Source: Devosia sp. Leaf420
Lineage (GTDB): Bacteria > Pseudomonadota > Alphaproteobacteria > Rhizobiales > Devosiaceae
Reading direction: 5' to 3'
Assembly (NCBI RefSeq): GCF_001425445.1
Contig: NZ_LMQU01000015.1
Coordinates: forward strand, 62,001 to 126,000
Length of the DNA: 64,000 bases
Part shown: positions 45,383 through 55,670 of the stretch, in pieces
Position numbering within the stretch: position 1 is the stretch's first letter
How the letters are laid out: every line of letters starts with the position of its first letter
Made by a program: the position numbers and the translations under genes
Notes under the pieces: model-generated
What the model was told of the DNA's origin: nothing
Database searches by the model: none
Seen by the model: only the letters and a program-made list of their open reading frames with translations

Positions 45383-47092
45383 ATGACCATCATCGGATGG
45401 GTGCAGATCGGCCTTGTGCTGATTGCAACGCTTTTGCTTGCCAAGCCGCTCGGGCTCTATATGGCGCGCGTTTTTTCGGGCGAGCGCACATGGCTCTCGC
45501 CGGTCCTGTCGCCGGTCGAAACCGGTTTCTACAAACTGGCCGGCGTTCGGCGCGAAGACGAACAGGGCTGTCTCAGCTACACCTTTTCGGTGCTCGCCTT
45601 CAGCCTTGCGGGTCTGCTGGCGCTCTTTGCCATCTTGCGTCTGCAGGGCGTGCTGCCTTTCAATCCGCAGGGCTTCGGGCCCGTCGCGCCAGACCTCGCC
45701 TTCAACACCGCGGTCAGTTTCGTGACCAATACCAACTGGCAGAACTATGCCGGCGAAAGCACGCTGAGCAATTTCAGTCAGATGGCTGGGCTGACGGTGC
45801 AGAATTTCCTGTCGGCTGCGACTGGTATCGCCGTTGCCATGGCTGTTACGCGGGCCTTCATCCGCTCGAAAACCTCGGCGCTGGGCAACTTTTGGGTCGA
45901 TATGACCCGCGCCACGCTCTATGTGCTGCTCCCCCTCGCCATCATCGTGGCGCTGGCCTTTGTTGCCCTGGGCCTACCGCAAAATCTCGATGCCAATTTC
46001 GTCGCAACGACGCTTGAAGGCGCGCAGCAGACGATTGCGACCGGGCCTGTAGCGAGCCAGGAAGCCATCAAGCAACTTGGCACCAATGGCGGCGGCTTCT
46101 TCAACGTCAATGCTGCTCATCCGTTCGAGAACCCCAACGCTTTCTCGAACTATCTCAATATCATTGCCATGCTCTCGATCTCGCTGGCACTGGTCTATTC
46201 ATTTGGCCAGATGGTCGGCAATCGCCGCCAGGGTTGGGCGCTGATTTCGGTGACAATCATCATGCTCGTCGTCGGCACGGGCGTCGTCTTTTGGGCCGAA
46301 ACGGCGGGCAATCCGCTGCTGCACGGCGCCGGTCTCGATGTCGCCATGGGCAATTTTGAGGGCAAGGAAGTCCGCTTCGGCCAGTCCATGAACGCGCTTT
46401 ATGCCGCGGTCACCACGGGTCTTTCCGATGGCGGCGTCAATGCCATGCATTCTTCGCTCACCCCGCTCGGTGGGCTCGTGCCAATGTTCCTGATGCAACT
46501 TGGCGAAGTTTTGCCGGGCGGTGTGGGTTCGGGGCTTTATGGCATGCTGGTCTTTGCCATCCTCGCGGTTTTCGTCGCGGGCTTGATGGTTGGCCGTACG
46601 CCGGAATTCATGGGTAAGAAGATCGAGGCGCGGGAAATGAAGCTGGCCATGCTGGCCATTCTCATCCTGCCCTTCGTGATCCTTGGGTTCACCGCCATTT
46701 CGGCCGTCGCCGAATTCGGGGTCAGCCCGATCCTGACGCCTGGACCGCATGGCCTCAGCGAAATCCTTTATGCCTTCACCTCGGCTGCGGGCAATAATGG
46801 CTCGGCCTTCGGCGGTCTCACCGGCAATACACCCTGGTACAATACGACCCTCGGCATTGCCATGATGCTTGGCCGCTTCGCCTATATCGTGCCGGTTCTG
46901 GCCATTGCCGGATCGCTCGCCGCCAAGCCACGCGTTCCGGCCTCCTCGGGCACTTTCCCGACCGACCGGCCGCTGTTTGTCGGCCTCATCATCGGCATCA
47001 TCCTCATCATGGGCGGGCTGCAGTTCTTCCCCGCTCTCGCTCTTGGCCCCATCGCCGAGCACTTCGCCATGCTCGCCGGCCAAAGCTTTTAG
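45383..47092 (+). CDS. kdpA: Potassium-transporting ATPase KdpA subunit
   Basis: Potassium-selective channel-like subunit, 569 residues with about ten membrane helices and four degenerate selectivity-filter loops. One is visible in [15 protein letters not shown], another in [18 protein letters not shown], and a third in [34 protein letters not shown] gives the fourth. A GGAG ribosome-binding site lies 9 bases upstream of the ATG at 45383. Confidence 0.97.
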   Translation: MTIIGWVQIGLVLIATLLLAKPLGLYMARVFSGERTWLSPVLSPVETGFYKLAGVRREDEQGCLSYTFSVLAFSLAGLLALFAILRLQGVLPFNPQGFGPVAPDLAFNTAVSFVTNTNWQNYAGESTLSNFSQMAGLTVQNFLSAATGIAVAMAVTRAFIRSKTSALGNFWVDMTRATLYVLLPLAIIVALAFVALGLPQNLDANFVATTLEGAQQTIATGPVASQEAIKQLGTNGGGFFNVNAAHPFENPNAFSNYLNIIAMLSISLALVYSFGQMVGNRRQGWALISVTIIMLVVGTGVVFWAETAGNPLLHGAGLDVAMGNFEGKEVRFGQSMNALYAAVTTGLSDGGVNAMHSSLTPLGGLVPMFLMQLGEVLPGGVGSGLYGMLVFAILAVFVAGLMVGRTPEFMGKKIEAREMKLAMLAILILPFVILGFTAISAVAEFGVSPILTPGPHGLSEILYAFTSAAGNNGSAFGGLTGNTPWYNTTLGIAMMLGRFAYIVPVLAIAGSLAAKPRVPASSGTFPTDRPLFVGLIIGIILIMGGLQFFPALALGPIAEHFAMLAGQSF

Positions 47093-47103
47093 GACCAACG
47101 CAA

Positions 47104-49161
47104 ATGTCCACGACGACAAAATCCATATCTGTCTTCAGCCCCGCCATCCTGGTGCCGGCCCTGCACGATGCCGTGATAAAGCTCGACCCGCGCCAGCTCG
47201 TGCGCAATCCGGTGATTTTTGTCACCGAGATTGTCGCCGTGGTGGTGACGGTCATCTTCATCCAGGACCTTCTGACCAGCAGCACGACCGCTGGTTTTTC
47301 CGGCCAGATCGCGCTCTGGCTCTGGTTCACCGTACTATTCGCCACCTTTGCCGAGGCCGTCGCCGAAGGGCGCGGCAAGGCACAGGCCGAAAGTCTGCGC
47401 CGCGCGAAGACCGATCTCTTCGCCAAAAAGCTGCTTTTCCCCGACAAGCCCGGCGACCGTTCCAGCGAAGTCATTCCATCGACGGCCCTCAAGATCGGCG
47501 ATGTCGTCATCGTCGAGGTCAACGACCTCATCCCAGGCGATGGCGAAGTCATTGAAGGCGTCGCCTCGGTCAATGAAAGCGCCATTACCGGTGAATCAGC
47601 ACCCGTGATCCGCGAAGCCGGCGGTGACCGGTCGGCTGTGACCGGCGGCACGCAGGTGATCTCGGATTGGCTCAAAATCCGGATCACGACGCGTCCCGGC
47701 GAAAGCTTCGTCGATCGCATGATCGGCCTCATCGAAGGTGCGAAGCGGCAGAAGACGCCGAACGAGATCGCCCTCTCGATCCTGCTGTCGGGCCTGACGC
47801 TGATCTTTCTGATTGCCGTCGTCACGCTCTATGGCCTGGCCGCCTATTCCGGCACCGATCTTTCGGCGGTCGTGCTGGCGGCGCTGCTCGTGACGCTGAT
47901 CCCGACCACGATCGGCGGGCTACTCTCGGCCATCGGCATTGCCGGCATGGATCGGCTGATCCGCTTCAACGTCATCGCCACTTCGGGCCGTGCCGTGGAA
48001 GCTGCAGGCGACGTTGATACGCTGCTCCTCGACAAGACCGGCACCATCACCTTCGGCAATCGCATGGCTTCGGAATTCATTCCGGTCGGTGGCGTCAGCG
48101 ACAAGGCGCTGGCCGAAGCCGTTCTGCTCTCAAGCCTCGCCGACGAAACAGCCGAAGGCCGCTCCATTGTCGCTCTCGCCCGCGACGAGTATCGCGTGAC
48201 CGAACCCCCACACGCCGCTATAGCAACGACGTTCATCCCCTTCTCCGCCCAGACCCGCCTCTCGGGCGTGGATGTCGAAGGCCGTCGCATCCGCAAGGGT
48301 TCAGTCGACGCCGTGCTCCGCTTCGTGGGTCTCGATCGCGATCAAGCCGGTGCCGAGTTCATCAAAGCGGTTGAATCCATCGCCCGTTCCGGCGGCACGC
48401 CGCTGGCCGTGGCCGAAGCCGATCGCCTGCTCGGCGTCGTCCATCTCAAGGACGTTGTCAAGCCCGGCATCAAGGAGCGCTTCGCCGCGCTGCGCGCCAT
48501 GGGCATCCGCACGGTCATGGTCACCGGCGATAACCCCATCACCGCCGCCGCCATCGCCTCTGAGGCTGGCGTCGACGACTTCCTCGCCGAAGCGACGCCC
48601 GAGCAGAAGCTCGACTTCATCCGCAAGGAGCAGACCGGCGGCCGGTTGATCGCCATGTGCGGCGATGGCACCAATGACGCGCCCGCCCTCGCCCAAGCAG
48701 ATGTCGGTGTTGCCATGCAGTCGGGCACGCAAGCCGCTCGCGAAGCCGGCAACATGGTCGATCTTGATTCTAGCCCCACAAAGCTCATCGAGATCGTCGA
48801 GATCGGGAAGCAAATCCTCATGACGCGCGGGGCGCTGACGACGTTCTCGATTGCCAACGATGTCGCGAAATATTTTGCCATCATCCCGGCGCTGTTCGTC
48901 GCGACCTATCCCGGCCTTGCTGCGCTCAACATCATGGGCCTCGCTTCGCCGCAATCGGCCATTCTCTCGGCCGTCATCTTCAATGCCTTGATCATCGTCG
49001 CCCTGATCCCGCTGGCTCTCCGCGGCGTCAAATATCGCCCGGTCGGCGCCGCCGCGCTGCTCTCGCGTAATCTGCTGATCTACGGCCTTGGCGGTCTCGT
49101 CGCGCCTTTCGTCGGCATCAAGCTCGTTGACATGATCGTCACCGGCCTTGGCATTATCTAG
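47104..49161 (+). CDS. kdpB: Potassium-transporting P-type ATPase KdpB subunit
   Basis: Catalytic P-type ATPase, 685 residues. The phosphorylation site is DKTGTITFG with Asp310; GESAPV in the actuator domain, [31 protein letters not shown] and [20 protein letters not shown] in the hinge are all intact. ATP hydrolysis here drives potassium uptake through KdpA at high affinity. Spacing of 11 bases to kdpA. Confidence 0.97.
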   Translation: MSTTTKSISVFSPAILVPALHDAVIKLDPRQLVRNPVIFVTEIVAVVVTVIFIQDLLTSSTTAGFSGQIALWLWFTVLFATFAEAVAEGRGKAQAESLRRAKTDLFAKKLLFPDKPGDRSSEVIPSTALKIGDVVIVEVNDLIPGDGEVIEGVASVNESAITGESAPVIREAGGDRSAVTGGTQVISDWLKIRITTRPGESFVDRMIGLIEGAKRQKTPNEIALSILLSGLTLIFLIAVVTLYGLAAYSGTDLSAVVLAALLVTLIPTTIGGLLSAIGIAGMDRLIRFNVIATSGRAVEAAGDVDTLLLDKTGTITFGNRMASEFIPVGGVSDKALAEAVLLSSLADETAEGRSIVALARDEYRVTEPPHAAIATTFIPFSAQTRLSGVDVEGRRIRKGSVDAVLRFVGLDRDQAGAEFIKAVESIARSGGTPLAVAEADRLLGVVHLKDVVKPGIKERFAALRAMGIRTVMVTGDNPITAAAIASEAGVDDFLAEATPEQKLDFIRKEQTGGRLIAMCGDGTNDAPALAQADVGVAMQSGTQAAREAGNMVDLDSSPTKLIEIVEIGKQILMTRGALTTFSIANDVAKYFAIIPALFVATYPGLAALNIMGLASPQSAILSAVIFNALIIVALIPLALRGVKYRPVGAAALLSRNLLIYGLGGLVAPFVGIKLVDMIVTGLGII

Positions 49162-49170
49162 GAGTTTGCC

Positions 49171-49737
49171 ATGCTCAACCATATTCGCCCGGCCCTCGTA
49201 CTGACCGTCACGCTGACCCTCCTTCTTGGCGTCGCTTATCCGCTTGCCATTACCGGGGTCAGCCAGGCCGCTTTGCCCTACCAGGCCAATGGCAGCCGCA
49301 TCGAACGCGATGGCACCGTCATCGGCTCGACCCTGATCGGCCAGAATTTTACCGGCCCGACCTATTTCTGGCCGCGCCCATCGGCCACTGGTCCCGATCC
49401 CTACAATGCTGCGGCATCGAGCGGGTCCAACTATGGTCCGACCGACAAGCGGCTGGTGGACCGCGTTGCTGAGGCAAGCCAGCAACTGGGGGGCCAAAAT
49501 ATTCCTGCCGATGCCGTCACAACCTCGGCTTCGGGCCTTGATCCCGATATCACGCCGGCCAATGCACAGATGCAGGTGGCGCGGGTGGCGCAGGCGCGCG
49601 GGATTGAAGCGGGGCGTCTTGAAGAGCTCATTGCCAGCATGACGCAATTGCCGGTTTTGGGTATATTCGGCGAACCGCGTGTCAACGTTCTCGCCCTCAA
49701 TCTGGCGCTCGACGAATTGGCGCCCGAGGCGAGGTAA
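49171..49737 (+). CDS. kdpC: Potassium-transporting ATPase KdpC subunit
   Basis: Accessory subunit, 188 residues, with one N-terminal membrane helix (LVLTVTLTLLLGVAYPLAITGVSQ) and a periplasmic domain. Typical motifs are GSTLIGQNFTGPTYFWPRPSATG, YNAAASSGSNYGPTDKRLVDRV and ADAVTTSASGLDPDITPANAQMQVARVA. It assists potassium delivery to KdpA. AGGAG precedes the ATG. Confidence 0.97.
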   Translation: MLNHIRPALVLTVTLTLLLGVAYPLAITGVSQAALPYQANGSRIERDGTVIGSTLIGQNFTGPTYFWPRPSATGPDPYNAAASSGSNYGPTDKRLVDRVAEASQQLGGQNIPADAVTTSASGLDPDITPANAQMQVARVAQARGIEAGRLEELIASMTQLPVLGIFGEPRVNVLALNLALDELAPEAR

Positions 49738-49738
49738 A

Positions 49739-52399
49739 ATGGGCCAAGGCAGCGAGCAGAACCGGCCCGATCCGGACGCTCTTTTGCAGCTTGCCGCGCG
49801 TGAAAAGCGCGGCAAGCTTACGATTTTTCTCGGCATGGCGCCGGGCGTCGGCAAAACCTTTGCCATGCTCGAACGCGCTCAGGCGCTGAAGGAGCGCGGC
49901 GTCGATGTGGTCGTGGGGCTGGTCGAAACACATGGCCGCTCGGAGACCAGCGCCCTCGCTGAAGGTCTCGAAACCCTGCCGCGCCGGGACGCGCAGGGTG
50001 CCTATGGTGAATTCGATATCGACGCCGCCCTCAAGCGCCATCCGCAATTGCTGATCGTCGATGAACTCGCCCACACCAATCCCGACGGCGCCCGGCATCC
50101 CAAGCGCTACCAGGATATCGCAGAATTGATCGCCGCGGGGATCGACGTCTGGACCGCGCTCAACATCCAGCACCTCGAAAGCCTCTCCGAACTCGTCGGC
50201 CGCATCGCGGGCGTTCCCGTGCGCGAGACCGTGCCCGATATCGTCCTCAAGGGGGCCGATGAGGTTATTCTCGTCGATCTGCCACCGGCCGAGCTGATCG
50301 AGCGCCTCAAGGCGGGAAAGATCTATCTGCCCGACAATGCCGGTCGGGCGCTCGATGGGTTTTTCAAACCATCGACGCTTACGGCGCTACGCGAGCTCAG
50401 TCTCCGACGTGCCGCCGATCGGGTGGACGATCAGATGATCGATTTCCTCCGCCAGAGTGCCATCGAAGGCCCCTGGGCGACAGGTGAGCGGCTGCTTGTC
50501 TGCGTCGGGCCCGATGGCATGTCCGACACGGTGGTGCGTGAAGCCAGCCGGCTCGCCTCGGGTCTCAATGCCCGGTGGATCGTGCTATCGGTCTTCCGCC
50601 CGCATAGCCTGCCACCGAGTGGCGCCGCCAATGACACGCTTGAAGCAACGCTGCGCCTGGCGGAGCGTCTCGGCGCAGAAACCCGCCGCGAAAGTGCGCG
50701 CGATTTTGTTGACGCCATCCTCAGGATTGCCCGGCGCGAAAATATCACTCAGATCGTCATCGGCCGTAGCAGCAAGGCGCCCTTCTGGCGTCGCTCCCTT
50801 CCTGATGCGCTCCTCGCACGCGGCGGAGAAATCAGCGTTCATGTTGTGGCGACGCGAAAGGACAAAGGCCGGATCAGTCTCTCTCGGCGCAAGACGCCAC
50901 CCGAATGGGCGTTGACCCTCGGCGTGCCGATCCTCGCGGTGGGTGCGACGACGCTTCTGGGGCTTGGCGTGTCCGCGCTGGTGGCCCTTCAAAACCTTTC
51001 GATGCTGTACCTTGCGGCGGTGCTGATCTCGGCGGTCGTCGCGGGTCGCCTCTCGGCGCTGATCGCGTCGCTCCTTTCGTTTTTCGCCTACAATGTTTTC
51101 TTCATCGATCCGACGGGCCGCCTCACCGTCGCGCGACCCGAAGAATTGCTCTCACTTGCCATTTTCGTCGCCGTGGCGCTGGCGGCGGGCCAACTCGCGG
51201 CGAGCCTGCGGCTCAGCGTCGACCGCACCGCCCAACAGGCCCGACAGGCGCAAGCGCTTCTCGATTTCGCGCGGAAAATGACTGGAACCTTTGGCCGTGA
51301 TCAGGTGCTCGACACCATGGCGAGCCATTTCCACACGGCGCTCGGTCGTGGCGTCATCGTCCTTGCGCCAGATGAAACTGGCGAACTCGATGTCATTTCC
51401 GCTTGGCCACCCGACCAAACGTTTGATGCCACCGCGATGATCGCGGCGCGCTGGGCGCTCGACAAGCGCGAGCCTGCCGGCTTTCTCACGGGCACCCTGC
51501 CGCAAGTGCCCTATCTCCTGCGGCCCGTCATGGCCGGGCAACGGGTGCTCGCCGTCGCCGGCTTTGCCATGCGGCACGAGGATGGCGCTCCACGCGAGAG
51601 CGAACAACGCACGCTCGATGCGCTCCTTGAACAATCCGCGATCGCGCTCGATCGTGCCCGGCTTTCCCGCGAGAGTGCCCGCGCGACCGTCGCCCGCGAA
51701 AGCGAAAAGGTGCAAGCGGCGCTCCTCTCTTCGCTCTCGCATGATCTCAAGACCCCGCTCGCCAGCATCACCGGAGCCGTTACAAGCCTTCGCGAACTCG
51801 GCGATAGAATGCCTGTCGAAACACGTTCCGATCTGTTGCTCTCAATTGAAGAGGAAGCCGGGCGCTTGACGCGCTTTGTCGCCAATCTCTTCGAGATGAC
51901 CCGCATCGAAGCGGGAATGATCAAGGCGCGTCGCGATCCCATCGACCTTCGCGATGTCATCGCCTCCGCAGTGTCCCGCGCCCGGCGCATTCATCCCGGC
52001 GTCGATTTCGACGTCAGTCTCGCCGATGATCTGCCCGCCGCCGCCGCCGATGCTCCGCTTTTGGAACAGGTTCTCTTCAATCTTCTCGATAATGCGCGCA
52101 AATATGGTGGCGATGGGACGATTTCGGTCTATGCCCGTGGCGAGGGCCGCGAAGTTGTGCTCGCCGTGACCGACGAAGGCAAAGGCATCCCGGAGGCGGA
52201 TCTGGAACGCATCTTTGAAAAATTTTATCGCCGCACCAAGGGCGATGGGCGCGCCGCGGGCACGGGCCTTGGCCTTGCCATTGCGCGCGGGCTCATCATG
52301 GCCATGGGCGGAACGATCAAGGCTGAAAGCCCTGCCATACGTCGCCGCGGCACGCGTTTTGTCATCCGCCTGCCGCGCAGCGAGCGAGCAGCCTCGTGA
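49739..52399 (+). CDS. kdpD: Potassium-sensing histidine kinase KdpD
   Basis: Membrane sensor kinase of 886 residues. N-terminal KdpD domain with Walker-like GMAPGVGKT (about 33-41), a universal-stress-like domain (about 250-370), four membrane helices (about 395-500), GAF-like region, and a HisKA/HATPase core with the phospho-acceptor His668 in SSLSHDLKTPLASI and NLLDNARKYG, GTGLGLAIARG. It activates KdpE under potassium limitation. The start ATG at 49739 directly follows the kdpC stop; an alternative upstream frame overlaps kdpC. Confidence 0.96.
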   Translation: MGQGSEQNRPDPDALLQLAAREKRGKLTIFLGMAPGVGKTFAMLERAQALKERGVDVVVGLVETHGRSETSALAEGLETLPRRDAQGAYGEFDIDAALKRHPQLLIVDELAHTNPDGARHPKRYQDIAELIAAGIDVWTALNIQHLESLSELVGRIAGVPVRETVPDIVLKGADEVILVDLPPAELIERLKAGKIYLPDNAGRALDGFFKPSTLTALRELSLRRAADRVDDQMIDFLRQSAIEGPWATGERLLVCVGPDGMSDTVVREASRLASGLNARWIVLSVFRPHSLPPSGAANDTLEATLRLAERLGAETRRESARDFVDAILRIARRENITQIVIGRSSKAPFWRRSLPDALLARGGEISVHVVATRKDKGRISLSRRKTPPEWALTLGVPILAVGATTLLGLGVSALVALQNLSMLYLAAVLISAVVAGRLSALIASLLSFFAYNVFFIDPTGRLTVARPEELLSLAIFVAVALAAGQLAASLRLSVDRTAQQARQAQALLDFARKMTGTFGRDQVLDTMASHFHTALGRGVIVLAPDETGELDVISAWPPDQTFDATAMIAARWALDKREPAGFLTGTLPQVPYLLRPVMAGQRVLAVAGFAMRHEDGAPRESEQRTLDALLEQSAIALDRARLSRESARATVARESEKVQAALLSSLSHDLKTPLASITGAVTSLRELGDRMPVETRSDLLLSIEEEAGRLTRFVANLFEMTRIEAGMIKARRDPIDLRDVIASAVSRARRIHPGVDFDVSLADDLPAAAADAPLLEQVLFNLLDNARKYGGDGTISVYARGEGREVVLAVTDEGKGIPEADLERIFEKFYRRTKGDGRAAGTGLGLAIARGLIMAMGGTIKAESPAIRRRGTRFVIRLPRSERAAS

Positions 52400-53079
52400 A
52401 GCCGCGTATCCTCGTTGTCGATGATGAACCCCAGATCCAGCGCTTCTTGCGCGCAGCACTCGAAGCGACCGATTTCGAAGTCGAAAGCGCAGAAACCGTC
52501 GCCGCTGCAAAGCGCCTAGCCGCAACACGCTCGCCTGCCTTGATCGTCCTCGACCTAGGCCTTCCCGATGGGGATGGCAAGGAAGTCATTCAGACGGTGC
52601 GCGCCTTTTCGACCGTGCCGATCATCGTGTTGTCGGCCCGCGATCAGGAGGCCGAGAAGATCGCTGCGCTCGACGCGGGAGCGGACGACTATATCGAAAA
52701 GCCGTTCGGCATCGGCGAATTTCTCGCACGCCTCCGGGTCGCTCTCCGGCATCGCGAACCCGCAACGATACCGCATAAGCCGCAAGCCTTCGGCGATATC
52801 GTCCTCGATCGCGACAAGCGGCTCGTGCACCGGGCAGGGGACACCATCCACCTGACGCCCAAGGAATACGATCTCTTCGTGCTGTTGGCCGATAACGCCG
52901 GGCGCGTCGTGACCCATGCCATGGCGTTGCAACGGCTCTGGGGACCCGCTCACAAGGACGATGCGCAATATCTGCGGGTGCTCGTCGGCCAGTTGCGGGC
53001 AAAACTTGGCGCCGGAACGGGCCTCATCGAAAACGAAACCGGCGTCGGTTATCGTCTGCGCGAGGCCTCGGAGGCCTAG
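52396..53079 (+). CDS. kdpE: Response regulator KdpE
   Basis: OmpR/PhoB-type regulator of 227 residues. Receiver domain with acceptor Asp53 in LIVLDLGLPDGDG and conserved lysine in DDYIEKPFG; C-terminal winged helix (HLTPKEYDLFVLLADNAGRVVTHAMALQRLWG…YLRVLVGQLRAKL…TGVGYRL). It activates the kdp promoter. GTG start overlapping the kdpD stop (GTGA). Its stop codon shares CTAG with the stop of the convergent ABC ATPase gene. Confidence 0.96.
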   Translation: MKPRILVVDDEPQIQRFLRAALEATDFEVESAETVAAAKRLAATRSPALIVLDLGLPDGDGKEVIQTVRAFSTVPIIVLSARDQEAEKIAALDAGADDYIEKPFGIGEFLARLRVALRHREPATIPHKPQAFGDIVLDRDKRLVHRAGDTIHLTPKEYDLFVLLADNAGRVVTHAMALQRLWGPAHKDDAQYLRVLVGQLRAKLGAGTGLIENETGVGYRLREASEA

Positions 53080-54089
53080 GCGAAGACGTGACCTTTTCCT
53101 GCGACCTGCAGGAAAACCACGTCACCCGGCTGGTGCTCCACCGTCGCGGGCACATCGACGATTATCGAAGGGACATCCGCATCCGGCTTGATCTCAAGCC
53201 GCCACTGCGCGCCACGATAGGCGCGGTGCGTAATGACACCCTTCGCGCCGTCGGGACCCAAAACTATATGTTCTGGCCGCACGAGAATCTCGGCACGCCC
53301 CTGATCCGGATGGTTGACCGCGATCATGCCCAGAGGCGTGTGGGCGACACCGTTCTCAAGCGCCCCTGTGACCACGATGGCCTCGCCTAAGAACCGCGCA
53401 GTCTCGACATCGGCCGGCTGCGCGTAAAGCCGCTGCGGCGGGCCCGCATCGGCCACCGATCCGGCGCGCATGACGACGAGATGGTCGGCAAAAGCCAGTG
53501 CCTCGGCCTGATCATGGGTCACAAGTATAGTGGTGATCCCTGCCTCAGCGAGCAAATCGCCCACCATGTCGCGCATGGCCTCGCGGAGACCGGTGTCGAG
53601 CGCCGAGAATGGCTCATCGAGCAGCATCAAGTCCGGTTTCTGGGCGAGCGCGCGCGCAAGCGCCACGCGCTGCTGCTGGCCACCCGAAAGTTCGTGGGGG
53701 CGGCGCGCTATCATTTCCGGTGGCAGGCCGACGCGTTCAAGCAGTTCCCCGATCCGCGCGCTCCGGCCAGCATCGCTCTTGGGCACGGCAAAGCCGATAT
53801 TTTCCCCAATGCTCATATGGGGAAACAGCGCACCTTCCTGCGCCACATAAGCAATGTTGCGCCGATGGGGCGGCACGCTTTGCCCCGCCTTGCAGAGTGA
53901 CCGGTGCGAGAGTGTGAGGCTGCCGGCGTCGAGGTTCTCGAAGCCGGCGATCAGCCGCAATAGCGTTGTTTTGCCAGAGCCCGATGGGCCGACCACCACC
54001 GTCCGGCCGCCTCGCGGCGCCGTTAGGCTGACATCGCGCACGCCCGGCTGGCCGCCGTAAAGCTTCGTCACGCCGTCAAGCACGAGCAT
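53076..54089 (-). CDS. Ferric-iron ABC transporter ATPase, FbpC-like
   Basis: ATP-binding subunit, 337 residues, of a Fe3+ (Fbp/Afu/Fut-type) importer. Walker A GPSGSGKTT at about residues 35-43, signature LSGGQQQRVALARALAQ, Walker B LMLLDEPFSALD and H-loop LVTHDQAEAL. A C-terminal TOBE-like regulatory domain (about 240-337, with LVRPEHIVLG) is present. The ATG overlaps the permease stop as TGATG. Iron specificity is inferred from the two-domain permease and binding protein in the same operon. Confidence 0.9.
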   Translation of the reverse strand: MLVLDGVTKLYGGQPGVRDVSLTAPRGGRTVVVGPSGSGKTTLLRLIAGFENLDAGSLTLSHRSLCKAGQSVPPHRRNIAYVAQEGALFPHMSIGENIGFAVPKSDAGRSARIGELLERVGLPPEMIARRPHELSGGQQQRVALARALAQKPDLMLLDEPFSALDTGLREAMRDMVGDLLAEAGITTILVTHDQAEALAFADHLVVMRAGSVADAGPPQRLYAQPADVETARFLGEAIVVTGALENGVAHTPLGMIAVNHPDQGRAEILVRPEHIVLGPDGAKGVITHRAYRGAQWRLEIKPDADVPSIIVDVPATVEHQPGDVVFLQVAGKGHVFA

Positions 54090-55663
54090 CAGCCGCGCTC
54101 CGGGCGATCGGCTTGCAGTTGCAACAGGATGACGAGGGGACAGGAGAAGAGGATCATCAGCACCGCATAGGGTGCGGCGGAAGCAAAGTCGAGTTCGCTT
54201 GTATAAGACCAGAAGCGCATGGCCAGCGTCCGCGTGCCATTGGGCGCCAGCATCAGCGTCGCTGTCAGTTCCGTCGTGATCCCCAGCGCTACCAACGCCG
54301 CACTCGCCGCCGCGCCGGGTGCTGCAAGCCGGATCGTCGTATGCCAGACCGCAGCCAGCGGTTTGCGCCCAAGGCTTGCTGCTGCCCGTTCAAGCTCGAC
54401 CGGCGCCTGCGCAATGCTGGTCCGTAGGCCAACAAGCGCGCGAGGCATGAACATCAGCACATAGGCAAAAAGCAGTGTCGCGACGGTCTGATAGAGGGGC
54501 AGTGCGACCTGAACGGTGATCGTCACCAGCGCCAGCGCGATGATCACGCCTGGCAGAGCGCCGACATAGGTGTGGCTCCCCTCGAGCCAGCGCTGCACTT
54601 TGCTTGGGGCCCGAACGGCAAGCCAGGCCATTGGAATCGCGGCCAGCGTCGTGAGCAACGCCCCGCTGAGCGCCAAAACCGCCGTCTGGCTCAATGCCGG
54701 CAGAATGAACTCAAATTGCCAGATTTCCGCGCCGCCCGCCCAGAGCCAACGCCCGAGCGTCAGGATCGGCACGCCCAGCGATAAAGCCGCAAGACCGGCT
54801 GGCACAATAAGGACTATCCAGCGCCACTTGCCCAATGCCTGGACCATGCGCCCGCGTGCGGCGCCGCCGCCAACCCGCGCGTATCGCTCCTCCCCACGCA
54901 AGCCAGTCTCGAGCCCAAGCAGCATCAGACACAGCAAGACCAAGACGCCGCCCAGCAAATTCGCCGATGGCCCGCTATAGGCAGACTGGAACTGATCGAC
55001 GATCACGGTGGCGAAAGTGTCGAAGCGCGTCAGGACGAAGAGCCCATATTCGGCCATCAGATGCAGCCCGATCAGCAGCGCCCCGCCCATGATCGCCAGC
55101 CGCAATTGCGGCAGCACCACCTGCAGAAAAACCAGATGCGGCGGCTTTCCCATGGACTGCGCCATTTCTTCGAGCGCCGGATCGAGCCGCCGCAATTGCG
55201 CAGCGATAGGCAGGTAAACGAAGGGGAGATAGGCAAGGATCGAAACCAATACCGCCGCGCCAAGCCCATGAAAGCGCGGCATAAAGGCGCTCCAGGCGTA
55301 GGAATGGACGAAAGCCGGCAACGCCAGCGGCGCGACGACCAGCCAGGACCAGAAGCGGGCAAAGGGCAGGTCCGTCCGCTCGATCAACCACGCCAGCCCC
55401 AGCCCCAGCGCTACCGATAGCGGCAAGACCAGCCCAAGCAGCGCAAAAGTGTTGAGCAGCAGCGCGCCAACCTTGGGGCGGAGCACAAGGTCGGCGATCA
55501 CCTGCCAGCCGCTGGTTGCCGCGATATAGACGACGAACATAAGCGGCAGCAGGCAGAGTGCGCCGGTTAGCACAGCAAAAGCGGTGACGACGGGATGCGC
55601 CGGGCGCCACCGCAAGCGGCGCCGCGGGCCATCCGCCATAGCGATTTCCGTCACCGCGCTCAT
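54089..55663 (-). CDS. Ferric-iron ABC transporter permease, FbpB-like
   Basis: Fused permease of 524 residues containing two homologous halves of six helices, the arrangement of FbpB-type iron importers. Each half has an EAA loop: LEEMAQSMGKPPHLVFLQVVLPQLR in the first and LERAAASLGRKPLAAVWHTTIRLAAP in the second. Start at 55663, 7 bases after the binding-protein stop. It lets periplasmic ferric iron across the inner membrane. Confidence 0.92.
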   Translation of the reverse strand: MSAVTEIAMADGPRRRLRWRPAHPVVTAFAVLTGALCLLPLMFVVYIAATSGWQVIADLVLRPKVGALLLNTFALLGLVLPLSVALGLGLAWLIERTDLPFARFWSWLVVAPLALPAFVHSYAWSAFMPRFHGLGAAVLVSILAYLPFVYLPIAAQLRRLDPALEEMAQSMGKPPHLVFLQVVLPQLRLAIMGGALLIGLHLMAEYGLFVLTRFDTFATVIVDQFQSAYSGPSANLLGGVLVLLCLMLLGLETGLRGEERYARVGGGAARGRMVQALGKWRWIVLIVPAGLAALSLGVPILTLGRWLWAGGAEIWQFEFILPALSQTAVLALSGALLTTLAAIPMAWLAVRAPSKVQRWLEGSHTYVGALPGVIIALALVTITVQVALPLYQTVATLLFAYVLMFMPRALVGLRTSIAQAPVELERAAASLGRKPLAAVWHTTIRLAAPGAAASAALVALGITTELTATLMLAPNGTRTLAMRFWSYTSELDFASAAPYAVLMILFSCPLVILLQLQADRPERG

Positions 55664-55670
55664 GAGCTGA

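Noticed and set aside
48301-49866. 521-codon minus-strand open frame across kdpB, kdpC and kdpD
   Set aside because: It runs opposite three well-identified genes and has the biased composition of a shadow frame.
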